64,000 bases of DNA, taken from NCBI RefSeq assembly GCF_003226345.1, contig NZ_PDOF01000001.1, positions 186,001 to 250,000 on the forward strand, read 5' to 3'. The translations under genes and the position numbers were made by a program. The stretch comes from Alteribacter lacisalsi. Its GTDB lineage: Bacteria > Bacillota > Bacilli > Bacillales > Salisediminibacteriaceae. Below are positions 25,760 to 34,292 of the stretch, one piece after another (positions within the stretch are counted from its first letter, which is position 1; each line of letters begins with the position of its first letter). The notes under the pieces were generated by a model. That model had not been told where the DNA came from. It did no database searches and worked only from the letters and a program-made list of their open reading frames with translations.

Positions 25760-26698
25760 GTGAAAACGATTGCGAACGTACAGGAAGGAGAACGCCTGGT
25801 CGGTTTCTTTCTTGTTAAGGAATGTGAAATCCGGGTTGCTGTGAACGGGGACGAGTATATGGATCTGCTCCTCGGTGACGCAACAGGTACGATCCCTTCA
25901 AAAATCTGGGACATTACAGAACAGCAGAAAGCTGCTGTTCATGCAAAAACCATTCTGAAAATTGACGGCCAGGTACGGCTGTTCCGTGGAAGGAAGCAGC
26001 TGCAGATTAACCGTGTCCGAATTGCGTCAGATGAAGACAAGGTGGAACTGCAGAGTCTGGTCCAAAAATCTGCTACACCGAGAGAAGAATTATGGCAGGA
26101 CTTGCGCATGGTCATTGATGATGTTCAAAATGACGCTTATGGCGCAATATTGAGAAAGCTGTTTGGAAAGAAGGAAGTTAGAGATAAACTGACCACGATC
26201 CCTGCGTCAAAGGTTATGCACCATGCCTATTACGCAGGTCTGCTCGAGCACACTGTATCCCTCTGCCATGCAACACTGCAGCTTCTGGCCGTTTACCCGC
26301 ACCTGAATAAAGATCTTCTTCTGACCACCTGTCTGCTTCATGATATCGGAAAGACCCGTTCCATTGATGATCCAATTACGCCGGAATATACAGAAGAAGG
26401 GGAACTGATGGGGCATCTGGTCATGAGTGTGGAAATGATAAATGAAGCGGCATTTGAAGCAGGGATTTCGAGCCAGAATGAAGAAATTACTGCGTTAAAA
26501 CACTGTATTCTCAGCCAGTATGGAGATACAGAAAAAGGACTTGGGAGTGCGGTTTCAGGAAAGCTTCCAGAAGCGGTTTTCTTTAACGCAGTCGAGGAAC
26601 TCGATGCTAAGCTCAATGCGATTCAGATGGGAAAAGGGGAGACTGAGGGAGGCTGGCAGTATCATCCTCTGTTTAAACGGAAAATGAAAACCAATTAA
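25760..26698 (+). CDS. yhaM: 3'-5' exoribonuclease YhaM
   Basis: A 312-residue nuclease with an N-terminal OB-fold (about 10-95, KIDGQVRLFRGRKQLQINRV) and an HD domain (about 155-280) carrying HHAYYAGLLEHT and LLHDIGKT (His194, Asp195). YhaM degrades single-stranded RNA and DNA from the 3' end with manganese. The only in-frame start beside AGGAGG is GTG at 25760. In B. subtilis yhaM lies next to yhaN/yhaO elsewhere, so its place after ackA is a different arrangement. Confidence 0.92.
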   Translation: MKTIANVQEGERLVGFFLVKECEIRVAVNGDEYMDLLLGDATGTIPSKIWDITEQQKAAVHAKTILKIDGQVRLFRGRKQLQINRVRIASDEDKVELQSLVQKSATPREELWQDLRMVIDDVQNDAYGAILRKLFGKKEVRDKLTTIPASKVMHHAYYAGLLEHTVSLCHATLQLLAVYPHLNKDLLLTTCLLHDIGKTRSIDDPITPEYTEEGELMGHLVMSVEMINEAAFEAGISSQNEEITALKHCILSQYGDTEKGLGSAVSGKLPEAVFFNAVEELDAKLNAIQMGKGETEGGWQYHPLFKRKMKTN

Positions 26699-26718
26699 TA
26701 AGTGCAGGGGGCTTGATG

Positions 26719-27561
26719 ATGAGCAATACAAGAGAAGAAAAGATCCTTGAGGAAATCCGGGCGTGGGAAGATTCCTACTTTGAAGAAGCAGGATCGGACC
26801 TTACACTTACATATCATAAATGGATGAATGAGGTCTATGCAGCAGCAGAAGGAAAATGGAAAGGCAAATTGCTGACAGCGGTTGATGACGTTCTGTTTCA
26901 TGTCCAGTCGGCACTGCAGCAGACGCGTTACGAGAAACAGACAGTCGAGTACCTGCTTACAGAAGCGAGGGTCTTTCGTTCGGATATAAGGGAAATCGAA
27001 GATCTGAAAAAACTGTCTATTGATCAACTCAGATTTATGGCCCGCAAACAACTCGCCAAGCAGAGACTTGTCGCTCTCGCCCAGGGCGGGGTGACCGGTT
27101 TTGGAGGGGTTCTGTTTACACTTAGTGATCTTCCGCTTCTGCTTGCGATTAATCTGCGGACGATACAGCGAATTGCTATGACGTATGGATACGATATGAG
27201 AAAACCTTACGAAATGATGTTTGTCCTTAAAGTGTTTCATGTGGTTACGCTTCCGAGGCATCTGCAGTACGAAGCCTGGTCGCAGCTTGAGCATGAAGCC
27301 GGTTCAGCGGACGAAGACTGGATTTTTTATGACGGGGAAGACAGCGTGGTAACAGATGCGTGGATGCAGCGCCCACTCCAGAACGTAACGAAGCTGTTCG
27401 TTCTGACGGTACTGAGAAAAAAGCTTGTGCAGGGAATCCCCCTGTTCAGTATCTTTACAGGCGCTGCGTATAACTATCAGCTCACAAAACAGGTAGCCGA
27501 AGCGGCACATCAGTTTTATCAGAAGCGGCATCTCACTGAAAAACTACGTATGAAGCCTTGA
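26719..27561 (+). CDS. EcsC-family protein
   Basis: A 280-residue protein of the EcsC family. The family is named after the third gene of the B. subtilis ecs ABC-transporter operon, but its biochemical role is unknown. A hydrophobic central segment (ALAQGGVTGFGGVLFTLSDLPLLLAINLRTIQRIAMTYG, about 115-155) is the family core and may associate with the membrane. GGGGG precedes a run of start codons; the last ATG has the best spacing. No ecsA or ecsB is adjacent, so it acts outside that operon. It probably shares the yhaM transcript (gap 20 bp). Confidence 0.82.
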   Translation: MSNTREEKILEEIRAWEDSYFEEAGSDLTLTYHKWMNEVYAAAEGKWKGKLLTAVDDVLFHVQSALQQTRYEKQTVEYLLTEARVFRSDIREIEDLKKLSIDQLRFMARKQLAKQRLVALAQGGVTGFGGVLFTLSDLPLLLAINLRTIQRIAMTYGYDMRKPYEMMFVLKVFHVVTLPRHLQYEAWSQLEHEAGSADEDWIFYDGEDSVVTDAWMQRPLQNVTKLFVLTVLRKKLVQGIPLFSIFTGAAYNYQLTKQVAEAAHQFYQKRHLTEKLRMKP

Positions 27562-27864
27562 TTCAACAGACAGGTGCTCACCGGATCTATACCAGATCCA
27601 CAGATCATTTACGATTGAAGCAAGTTCAGCAATTTCACTGTTTAAACGGCAGCTTTGTTCGAAGTCTTCTTCTTCGTACAAAGCCTGCTGTTTTTTTTCA
27701 ATTATTTTTTCAATGCCTGCAATCCGGTCCGGAATGCTGCCCCTGACTTTCTCCCACTTTTCAAGGATGAAGCTTTGTTCCGTGCATTCAAGGGAACCCC
27801 ATTCCATTGTCAGCGCAGGAACATCAATTCCCAGCCTGGTATCGTATCTGAAATGTGACTTCAT
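27544..27864 (-). CDS. Small protein with a UVR-like motif, function unknown
   Basis: A 106-residue protein not recognised with certainty. The C-terminal half (IEKIIEKKQQALYEEEDF then EQSCRLNSEIAEL) resembles the UvrB/UvrC interaction motif, a short helical hairpin, but no nuclease or helicase domain is present. The N-terminus is polar. GAAGGTGAG lies five bases before the ATG at 27864; an upstream GTG is within that site. The stop overlaps the end of the convergent EcsC gene by 18 bp, and uspA ends 14 bp upstream, so uspA and this gene probably form an operon. Confidence 0.65.
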   Translation of the reverse strand: MKSHFRYDTRLGIDVPALTMEWGSLECTEQSFILEKWEKVRGSIPDRIAGIEKIIEKKQQALYEEEDFEQSCRLNSEIAELASIVNDLWIWYRSGEHLSVESRLHT

Positions 27865-27877
27865 GTGACTCACCTTC

Positions 27878-28333
27878 TTACTTGTCTGCCGGTTCGCTTC
27901 GTACGATCAGAACGTCGCATTTTGCATGGCGTGTAATGTACTCCGAGACACTTCCGATGAGAAACCGTTCGACTGCATTCAGGCCTGTGGCACCGGTTAC
28001 AATCAGGTCAATCTGGTGTTTTGTTGCAATTTCTTTTGCGATTTTTACTTTTGGAGACCCGTAGTCGGTTATGAGCTTCACATTGGTGACGTCTGAATTT
28101 TCCAGGGCAGCTTTTTTATAGCGTTCGAGCATGGCGGACGCATATTCTTCAGCTTCTGCTGCGATGGTCCGGTCATAATACTCGACCGAGGCAAAGGCCC
28201 GAGTGTCCACAATGTGTGTAATAAACAGAGTACTGCCGTATTCCTTTGCCAGTTCACTGGCTTTCCTCAGAGCGATCTGCGCTTCATCTGACCCGTCGAC
28301 GGCGACAAGAATATTCTGGTATCGAATAGCCAT
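27878..28333 (-). CDS. Universal stress protein, UspA family
   Basis: A 151-residue single-domain Usp protein. The nucleotide-binding pattern G-x2-G-x9-G-(S/T) is present in TGATGLNAVERFLIGSVS, and NILVAVDGSDEAQIALRKA forms the first strand and helix. Proteins with this motif bind ATP and accumulate in growth arrest; no specific partner is known. AAAGGAGG precedes the ATG. Confidence 0.92.
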   Translation of the reverse strand: MAIRYQNILVAVDGSDEAQIALRKASELAKEYGSTLFITHIVDTRAFASVEYYDRTIAAEAEEYASAMLERYKKAALENSDVTNVKLITDYGSPKVKIAKEIATKHQIDLIVTGATGLNAVERFLIGSVSEYITRHAKCDVLIVRSEPADK

Positions 28334-28463
28334 GGAATTCAGCCTCCTTTAGGGTAGTATACCATTCTTTTTCCACCGTTTTCGTCTGTCCAAACGCTCC
28401 TGGCTCTTCATAAAAGACAATTATGTGACAGATACTAACGGAAAGAAAAGGAGGTGTGCGCAC

Positions 28464-28655
28464 ATGCCGAAAAAAACAAAGATGTCTGCCGGACTTTATG
28501 ACAATGAAGGAGAAACGGCGACTCATAACCAGCTTATGGATTCCTACTATCAGCATTCACCGGAGCACGAGACCTACAACGAAGAGATGGCTCAGGAGCC
28601 TCATCAGGATGAGAAGCAGAGTGAAAAAAAGAATAAGAAAAAACGGAAAAAATAA
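28464..28655 (+). CDS. Small hydrophilic protein, possibly DUF4025 (YozQ-like)
   Basis: A 63-residue protein with an exceptionally basic tail (EKKNKKKRKK) and an acidic, Gln/His/Glu-rich middle. The segment SAGLYDNEGETATHNQLMDS resembles the THEQVSD region of the DUF4025/YozQ family of bacilli; I am not certain of this. AAAGGAGGTG lies upstream and a terminator follows at once, both supporting a real gene. It is divergent from uspA. The function is unknown. Confidence 0.7.
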   Translation: MPKKTKMSAGLYDNEGETATHNQLMDSYYQHSPEHETYNEEMAQEPHQDEKQSEKKNKKKRKK

Positions 28656-28676
28656 CGCCGTTTTTTCCTTTTTTTG
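28640..28676 (+). terminator. Terminator of the small basic protein gene
   Basis: GGAAAAAA/TTTTTTCC (or AAAACGG/CCGTTTT) hairpin followed by CTTTTTTT, overlapping the coding end. Confidence 0.65.
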
Positions 28677-28780
28677 ACGCCCGGGAGGAATGGCTCTTCG
28701 GGTGTTTTACATAATGCTGTAAAAGGGTTACTAAACCTTAAGCTGCAGGGGGACTTATGAAGACCGTAGGACTTTCCTTT

Positions 28781-28808
28781 TTTACTCTGCTCCGATCTTT
28801 AGTATAAT
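28781..28808 (+). promoter_or_regulatory. Sigma-A promoter of the SDR gene
   Basis: TTTACT, a 16-bp spacer, TATAAT (28803-28808). Confidence 0.6.
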
Positions 28809-28837
28809 ATAATGTACTTACTGGGAAAGGAAAGTGG

Positions 28838-29614
28838 ATGATTATGCGTCACGCACTCGTTACAGCAGGTACAAAAGGACTTGGCAGAAAAGTAACTGAA
28901 AAGCTCCTCCAGTCAGGGTGCAGTGTGACAATCCACTACCGGAGTGACGGAGAAGCAGCGGCATCACTGGATCGTGATCTGTCGGCTTATGAAGGAAGGT
29001 ATGACTTCGTTCAGGGTGATCTGCTGAGAGAAGAGGATTTAAAAAACATGACACTTCACACCCTGGAACATTGGGGGAAAATTGATATTCTTGTTCTGAA
29101 CGCAGGACCTTACATTTTTGAACGGAAAAAATTAATGGACTACACAGAAGATGAGTGGCATGCCATGATCAGCGGAAATCTGACTTCGGCTTTCCACCTT
29201 TTAAAGGGTATTGTTCCTGTGATGCGTGAGCACGGATTCGGCAGAATTATTACATACGGGTTTCAGGGTGCTGAGCATGCTCCAGGATGGCTGTACCGGT
29301 CTGCTTTTGCGGCTGCCAAGGCCGGGCTCGTTTCCCTGACAAAGTCGATTTCAATTGAAGAGGCAGAGTACGGAATCACAGCGAATATGATCTGTCCGGG
29401 TGAAATTACCGGTTCCATGAAAGAGTCATCGATTGCTGATGCGAGAGCTTTACCTGATTCTAAAACGCCAGTAGGCCGCTCGGGAACCGGAGAGGATATT
29501 GCGAGAACCGTTTTATTTCTTGCCGATAATAACAGCGATATGATCACAGGGACGGTCATAGAAGTGACCGGAGGTGTGGATGTTCTGCATAAACACCGAT
29601 ACTCGAACGAATAA
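28838..29614 (+). CDS. SDR-family protein YtkK-like, catalytic residues changed
   Basis: A 258-residue Rossmann-fold protein of the short-chain dehydrogenase/reductase family. The cofactor-binding motif TAGTKGLG and NAGP are intact. In the active-site block the usual Ser of NISS is replaced (ITYGFQG) and the YxxxK tyrosine is Phe (SAFAAAKAGL); the lysine is kept. It may therefore bind NAD(P) without ordinary oxidoreductase chemistry. Position and length fit B. subtilis YtkK. The first ATG has AAAGGAAAG at suitable distance; another ATG lies two codons on. Confidence 0.82.
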   Translation: MIMRHALVTAGTKGLGRKVTEKLLQSGCSVTIHYRSDGEAAASLDRDLSAYEGRYDFVQGDLLREEDLKNMTLHTLEHWGKIDILVLNAGPYIFERKKLMDYTEDEWHAMISGNLTSAFHLLKGIVPVMREHGFGRIITYGFQGAEHAPGWLYRSAFAAAKAGLVSLTKSISIEEAEYGITANMICPGEITGSMKESSIADARALPDSKTPVGRSGTGEDIARTVLFLADNNSDMITGTVIEVTGGVDVLHKHRYSNE

Positions 29615-29656
29615 TTTTACCAGTTTCACCTCAAAATGACGGTAGAGGTGAAAAAG

Positions 29657-30031
29657 ATGAGAATACTGATAGCTGCTGCCATTATGGCAGTGATGGTTTA
29701 TGCTCCTGACGCTTATGCTGGTGGTGAGGAAGATCTGCTGCTCTACAGCGAAATTACGATTACAGTTCAGTCGGGCGGCGTCGAATATGAATGGGAATAC
29801 AAAAATCCTGACCGTTTCGAAGTGGAAGAAGGAACTTCTGTTAAAAAAGGCGAGCGTGCACGAGAGGAAGTCACTCATCTGGTGACGGCCCTGTCGCTGT
29901 CTGAGAGTCCCTCAGCAGAGGACGTGGTGGATGTGTTGAAAAAAGAAGGCTGGACCGACCTGGAGTCACTTAGAATCGTGGCACTTGACCGTGACCGCTG
30001 CCTGTTTTCGTGGGGCTGGAAAAGGGATTGA
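29657..30031 (+). CDS. Secreted or surface protein of unknown function
   Basis: A 124-residue product that I do not recognise. The first 21 residues (RILIAAAIMAVMVYAPDAYA) form a clear signal peptide with an Ala-x-Ala cleavage site; no lipobox cysteine is present. The mature part is acidic, with a short beta-rich region (EITITVQSGGVEYEWEYKN) and a helical half; one Cys is near the end. AGAGGTG lies upstream. It follows the SDR gene by 42 bp and may share its transcript. A bidirectional terminator follows. Confidence 0.7.
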   Translation: MRILIAAAIMAVMVYAPDAYAGGEEDLLLYSEITITVQSGGVEYEWEYKNPDRFEVEEGTSVKKGERAREEVTHLVTALSLSESPSAEDVVDVLKKEGWTDLESLRIVALDRDRCLFSWGWKRD

Positions 30032-30046
30032 AGCAAGGGAACGCAC

Positions 30047-30091
30047 AAAGGTCCCGGTATGGAGTACAGACGCTTTCCGGGACCTTTTTTT
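30047..30091. terminator. Terminator between the secreted-protein gene and the M24 peptidase gene
   Basis: AAAGGTCCCGG (30047-30057) pairs with CCGGGACCTTT (30077-30087), then TTTT. The A-run on the left gives a short U-run for the leftward transcript too. Confidence 0.8.
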
Positions 30092-30094
30092 ATA

Positions 30095-31192
30095 CTATGC
30101 CTTTACGATCTGAAGTTCCTTTGGGAAAGAAGTGAACGTTACATGGCCGGAAGAGGTGATGTAGACATCATCTTCTATTCTTACACCGGCCTGATTCGGA
30201 ATGTACACGCCAGGTTCGATGGTAAAAGCCATTCCCTCCTGCAGAGGATCGTCATTGTTTGCATGCATGGAAGGAAATTCATGAACTTCAATACCGAGAC
30301 CGTGGCCGAGACGGTGAGGGAAATACTCTCCGTAGCCGCGGGCTGAGATAACGCCGCGTGCGGTCCGGTCCAGTTTGCCAATTGGTGTTCCGGGACGGCA
30401 GAGACTAAGCGCTTCTTTCTGGGCGGCAAGCACTGTTTCATAAATTGCCTGATTTTCGTCTGTCACATGATTGAAAAAGACTGTACGGGTAATGTCCGAA
30501 GCATATCCTTTCCAGATCACGCCCAGGTCAAACAGCACTGCGTCGCCCTTCTTCAGCTTTCTTGTTCCAGGGTTCCCGTGAGGATCACCTGCTTTTTCAC
30601 CGAAAAGAACCATGGTCGAAAAAGCCATCTCCCGGACACCTTTTTTCTTAAGCTCATATTCAATCGCTGCGAGGACTTCCATCTCGGTGATGCCTTCGCG
30701 CAGGTTTGCAATTCCCGTTTCCACACCAAAATCAGCAAGAGCCGCTGCTTCTTTAAGCAAAGCCACCTCTTCTTCTGTTTTAAGTAGACGCCCCTGCTCA
30801 AGAACAGGATTTGCTTCGATAAAAGAAGCTTCCGGAAAAGCACGCTGAAGTTCTTTTAAACGTTCCCATGAAATGTCTCTTTCGACAGCGATGGTACGGA
30901 TATTTTCCACGCGGGAAGTCCATTCTTTCTTCAGCAGCTCCCAGGGATTGTCCGTATCGCTGTAGCCGGCGGCGCTACCTTTATGAAAGACCTCATTTAC
31001 CTGATTGATTTCCATTCCCGGGCAAACAACCAACGGATCGTTTTGTCTGAAAAGACATGAGCCAACGAGGCGTTCATGAGGATCCGTATCAAATCCTGTC
31101 GTATAAAAAACGTTCGGCCGTGTCTGCAGGAACAGCACGTCCGCGTTGTTTTCCTCCATCCATTTTCTGATCATCTGATGCCGCTTATCCAT
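30095..31192 (-). CDS. M24-family aminopeptidase (Xaa-Pro dipeptidase type)
   Basis: A 365-residue pita-bread metallopeptidase. An N-terminal creatinase-like domain (about 1-130) precedes the catalytic domain, whose five metal ligands are visible: DLGVIW (Asp), SDITRT (Asp), HRLGHGLG (His), IEPGVY (Glu) and IEDDVY (Glu). Such enzymes remove N-terminal residues before proline, often from dipeptides. The ATG at 31192 has AGGAGG eight bases upstream; an ATG two codons earlier is too close, and one 63 bp earlier has no site. It is convergent with the secreted-protein gene. Confidence 0.92.
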   Translation of the reverse strand: MDKRHQMIRKWMEENNADVLFLQTRPNVFYTTGFDTDPHERLVGSCLFRQNDPLVVCPGMEINQVNEVFHKGSAAGYSDTDNPWELLKKEWTSRVENIRTIAVERDISWERLKELQRAFPEASFIEANPVLEQGRLLKTEEEVALLKEAAALADFGVETGIANLREGITEMEVLAAIEYELKKKGVREMAFSTMVLFGEKAGDPHGNPGTRKLKKGDAVLFDLGVIWKGYASDITRTVFFNHVTDENQAIYETVLAAQKEALSLCRPGTPIGKLDRTARGVISARGYGEYFPHRLGHGLGIEVHEFPSMHANNDDPLQEGMAFTIEPGVYIPNQAGVRIEDDVYITSSGHVTFTSFPKELQIVKA

Positions 31193-31320
31193 AATCATGA
31201 CCTCCTGTACGGTTTGTTTACTCTCTGACCTCATCTTATCATAAATCCCATGCATGAACGGAGCGGTGGAAGGGTATTAAGTAGATGTCTCGAAAAAACT
31301 ATTAAACAGGAGTGAGAATG

Positions 31321-32004
31321 ATGAAGCTGTCGTACCATGGACACTCAATTGTAAAGATTGAAACGAACGGAAAAACGATTTTGATTGATCCTTTCATCAA
31401 TGGAAATGACACAACAGATCTGGATGCAGATTCAGTTAAAGCGGACGTGATCCTCCTGACCCACGGACATAATGACCATGTGGGCGATACAGTGGAAATT
31501 GCCAAGCGTAACGACGCCCTCGTGGTCGCTCCTTTTGAATTGGCCACCTACCTCGGCTGGCAGGGAGTTAATACCCACCCGATGCATATCGGCGGAGCCC
31601 ACGAGTTTGACTTTGGACGGGTCAAACTGACGCAGGCTTTCCACGGCTCAGCCTACACAGAGGAAGAAAACCAGCGGATCGTGTATACAGGGATGCCGGC
31701 TGGTATCCTGTTATTTGCAGAAGGTAAAACAGTCTATCATGCAGGAGATACGGCTCTCTTTTCCGATATGAAAATACTCGGAGAGCGTTATGATATTGAT
31801 GCGGCATTCCTGCCGATCGGCGATAATTTTACGATGGGACCAGATGACGCGGCACTGGCTGCCGAATGGATCGGAGCCAGAAAAGTCATTCCGGTTCATT
31901 ACAATACGTTCCCTGTTATCGAGCAGAATCCCGATTCATTTGTCCAGGCCCTGCCAGGTGGAGCCGGCGTTGTGATGAATCCAGGTGATGAGATGGAGCT
32001 GTAA
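31321..32004 (+). CDS. ytkL: Metal-dependent hydrolase, UPF0173 family (YtkL)
   Basis: A 227-residue metallo-beta-lactamase-fold protein; the length equals that of B. subtilis YtkL. The metal motif is [10 protein letters not shown] (His48, His50, Asp52, His53); other ligands are in [15 protein letters not shown] and [10 protein letters not shown]. The family's substrate is not established. Of two adjacent ATGs the second has better distance to AGGAG and matches the usual family start MKxSYHGHS. It is monocistronic, divergent from the peptidase gene. Confidence 0.92.
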   Translation: MKLSYHGHSIVKIETNGKTILIDPFINGNDTTDLDADSVKADVILLTHGHNDHVGDTVEIAKRNDALVVAPFELATYLGWQGVNTHPMHIGGAHEFDFGRVKLTQAFHGSAYTEEENQRIVYTGMPAGILLFAEGKTVYHAGDTALFSDMKILGERYDIDAAFLPIGDNFTMGPDDAALAAEWIGARKVIPVHYNTFPVIEQNPDSFVQALPGGAGVVMNPGDEMEL

Positions 32005-32017
32005 AAGCATTTAGTGA

Positions 32018-32046
32018 AAGAGCCTCCTGCGGGGGCTCTTTTTTTA
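32018..32046 (+). terminator. Terminator of ytkL
   Basis: AAGAGCCTCC (32018-32027) pairs with GGGGGCTCTT (32031-32040, one G-U), followed by TTTTTT. Confidence 0.85.
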
Positions 32047-32510
32047 TGGAAGTTTCCGGTTCAGGCGTGCTAAAGTTCATTTCAATGTGGTCACTATGAT
32101 TTATAACGGCATGAAACTTTACGTTAAAGCTCAAACAAAGAGGCTCAGCCATTTCACATGCTGCATAAAACCTTTTTAACATTATATGATCAAACCACCT
32201 ATTCAGCCGGTATGCCTGAAGACTCCTGCGGCAGTGGTCTGGCAGGCTGACCCCCCACAGGCGCAGCCGAGGAGGCTCAGCGCCACCGCCGCGGAAAGCG
32301 AAGGGCATGGAGGCTGAATAGTGTATTGCGAAGCAATATTAAAGATAGTAATGAAATCCTGTTCAATTCTGCTTTTTTGAACGAGGCATTATAAAATTGA
32401 TTCAAGTACAAGTAAACGAAAATAAGGAGAGTAAAATTCAAACAGGCACAGTTAAAAGAAACGTTCTCACCAGGACGGACAAGTCATACACTGTAGCGAG
32501 GTGATGTATG
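32047..32510. other. Gene-free region between ytkL and a small membrane protein gene
   Basis: No convincing gene is seen. It contains the palindromic repeat copy C (32201-32319) and, to its right, an AT-rich stretch that should hold the promoter for the next gene; no strong promoter was picked out. Confidence 0.6.
32201..32319 (+). repeat. GC-rich palindromic intergenic repeat, copy C (divergent)
   Basis: A 119-bp element bounded by ATTCAGCC (32201-32208) and its exact inverse GGCTGAAT (32312-32319). Inside it shares GACTCCTGCGG, GAGGAGGCT and GCCGCGGAAAGCG with the other copies but is clearly diverged from B and D. Confidence 0.7.
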
Positions 32511-32777
32511 ATGAAAAGTTCACGGTTATTCCTCTGTATTCTTCTTGCCTTCCTTATCGTTTATCTTGCCCTTCCCCGGCTGCCTTTTTCCGAGACAGGC
32601 GGACTAGGAGCCTGGTTTGCCTATGCCTGGATCGCATTTGCCCTTCTCGTACTCGGGGGGAACGTTTATGGCTGGCTTGTGGAGCGCGATAAGGAGAACC
32701 AGCAGGAGCAGGAGAGAAACAGGGAAACAAAGGCAGGGAGTAACAGAGGGAGAAAAAAAGTGCGGGAAACCTACTGA
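32511..32777 (+). CDS. Small two-helix membrane protein, function unknown
   Basis: An 88-residue protein with two hydrophobic helices (about 5-22, LFLCILLAFLIVYLALP, and 34-55, WFAYAWIAFALLVLGGNVYGWLV) and a highly charged C-terminal tail rich in Glu, Arg and Lys (from WLVERDKENQQ). I do not recognise the family. GAGGTGAT precedes the ATG at 32511. It lies upstream of ytoI in the same direction (gap 91 bp) and may be co-transcribed. Confidence 0.7.
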   Translation: MKSSRLFLCILLAFLIVYLALPRLPFSETGGLGAWFAYAWIAFALLVLGGNVYGWLVERDKENQQEQERNRETKAGSNRGRKKVRETY

Positions 32778-32868
32778 ACCGCTTGAAACCCTTTTCCTAT
32801 AAACGTATACTTGTATTAGTACAGTTTAAAGAAAAGAGTGAAACAGCTCTTTCGAGGTGGGAAAAGGG

Positions 32869-34179
32869 ATGACTAAACATGAACAGATACTTCAGCATAT
32901 CCTGTCACTTGAAGTTGGCAGCAAAATCTCCGTCCGGCAGATTGCCAAAACGCTTCAGGTCAGTGAAGGAACAGCGTACCGGGCTATTAAGGACGCAGAA
33001 AATCAGGGGATTGTAAGTACGATCGAACGGGTGGGCACAATCCGTATCGAAAAAAAGCAGAAAGAGAACATTGAAAAACTGACATTTGCGGAAGTCATTA
33101 ATATTGTCGATGGCCAGGTGCTGGGAGGCAGAAACGGCCTTTACAAAACGCTCAGCAAATTTGTCATCGGTGCTATGAAGGCGGAAGCGATGATGCGTTA
33201 TGTAGAGCCGGAGAACCTTCTCATTGTGGGTAACAGGGAGCAGGTGCACAGGCTGGCCCTTGAAGCCGGCGCTGCTGTGTTAATCACCGGCGGATTTGAG
33301 ACAAACGACGAAGTGAAGGCATTGGCGGACGAGCTTGAGCTTCCAATCATGTCGACGAGCTATGACACGTTTACTGTTGCGGCGATGATCAACCGTGCGA
33401 TCTATGACCAGCTGATAAAAAAGGAAATCCTTCTTGTCGAAGACATACTGATTCCTTTCGAGAGAACGTATCTGATGACAGATGCCCATACGGTTGAAAA
33501 ATGGCACGAACTGAACAAACGGACAGGCCACAGCCGGTATCCGGTCATTCAGGAATCGGATAGAAAGCTTCTTGGAATGGTGACGGCAAAGGATGTGATG
33601 GGTGTCGGACTGTTTACGGAAATTGAAAAGGTCATGACACGGCAGCCGATTGCGGTTACAACGAAAACATCTGTTGCTTCGGCCGCGCACCGGATGGTGT
33701 GGGAAGGGATTGAGCTTCTGCCGGTGACGGATGCCAATAGAAAGCTTTTCGGAGTAATCAGCCGGCAGGATGTACTCAAAGCCCTCCAGATGATTCAGCG
33801 GCAGCCTCAGGTCGGAGAAACGATTGAGGACCTTGTGACACGGCATTTTGAAGACATCTCCACTCCGCAGGAGCATGCGTTCCGCCTGGAAGTCACACCA
33901 CAGATGACAAATCATCTCGGCACCGTATCCTACGGTGTAGTGACGACGGTTGTAACGGAGGCGGGAAGCCGGGTACTGAAGAAATACAAAAAAGGCGATC
34001 TTGTTGTGGAAAACATGACGATCTTCTTTATCAAGCCTGTCCAGATCGACAGTGAGATGCGGATTTATCCTAAAGTCCTCGAAGTCGGCCGGAAATTTGG
34101 AAAAGTAGATGTGGAAATCTATCACGAAAACCAGATTGTCGGCAAAGCGATGCTGATGGCTCAGCTGATTGACAGATAA
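32869..34179 (+). CDS. ytoI: CBS/DRTGG/hot-dog domain regulatory protein YtoI
   Basis: A 436-residue multidomain protein: an N-terminal winged helix-turn-helix (about 1-65, ISVRQIAKTLQVSEGTAYRAIKDAE), a DRTGG domain (about 70-190), a pair of CBS domains (about 195-310, VMTRQPIAVTTKTSVASAAHRM), and a C-terminal hot-dog thioesterase-like domain (about 320-436). CBS pairs usually bind adenosyl ligands, so this looks like a nucleotide-sensing regulator, but no target is known. AGGTGG precedes the ATG at 32869. ytpI and nrnA follow, as in B. subtilis. Confidence 0.88.
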   Translation: MTKHEQILQHILSLEVGSKISVRQIAKTLQVSEGTAYRAIKDAENQGIVSTIERVGTIRIEKKQKENIEKLTFAEVINIVDGQVLGGRNGLYKTLSKFVIGAMKAEAMMRYVEPENLLIVGNREQVHRLALEAGAAVLITGGFETNDEVKALADELELPIMSTSYDTFTVAAMINRAIYDQLIKKEILLVEDILIPFERTYLMTDAHTVEKWHELNKRTGHSRYPVIQESDRKLLGMVTAKDVMGVGLFTEIEKVMTRQPIAVTTKTSVASAAHRMVWEGIELLPVTDANRKLFGVISRQDVLKALQMIQRQPQVGETIEDLVTRHFEDISTPQEHAFRLEVTPQMTNHLGTVSYGVVTTVVTEAGSRVLKKYKKGDLVVENMTIFFIKPVQIDSEMRIYPKVLEVGRKFGKVDVEIYHENQIVGKAMLMAQLIDR

Positions 34180-34292
34180 CAGGCAGGTTCCGGGATTGGC
34201 TGAGGCCCTGCCCGCGGAAAACGTCCGTCTGCAACGAAAAGCCTGTACTTAATGACATAGCTGTGTTAAAGCTCGATGTTGATTACTCAAAA

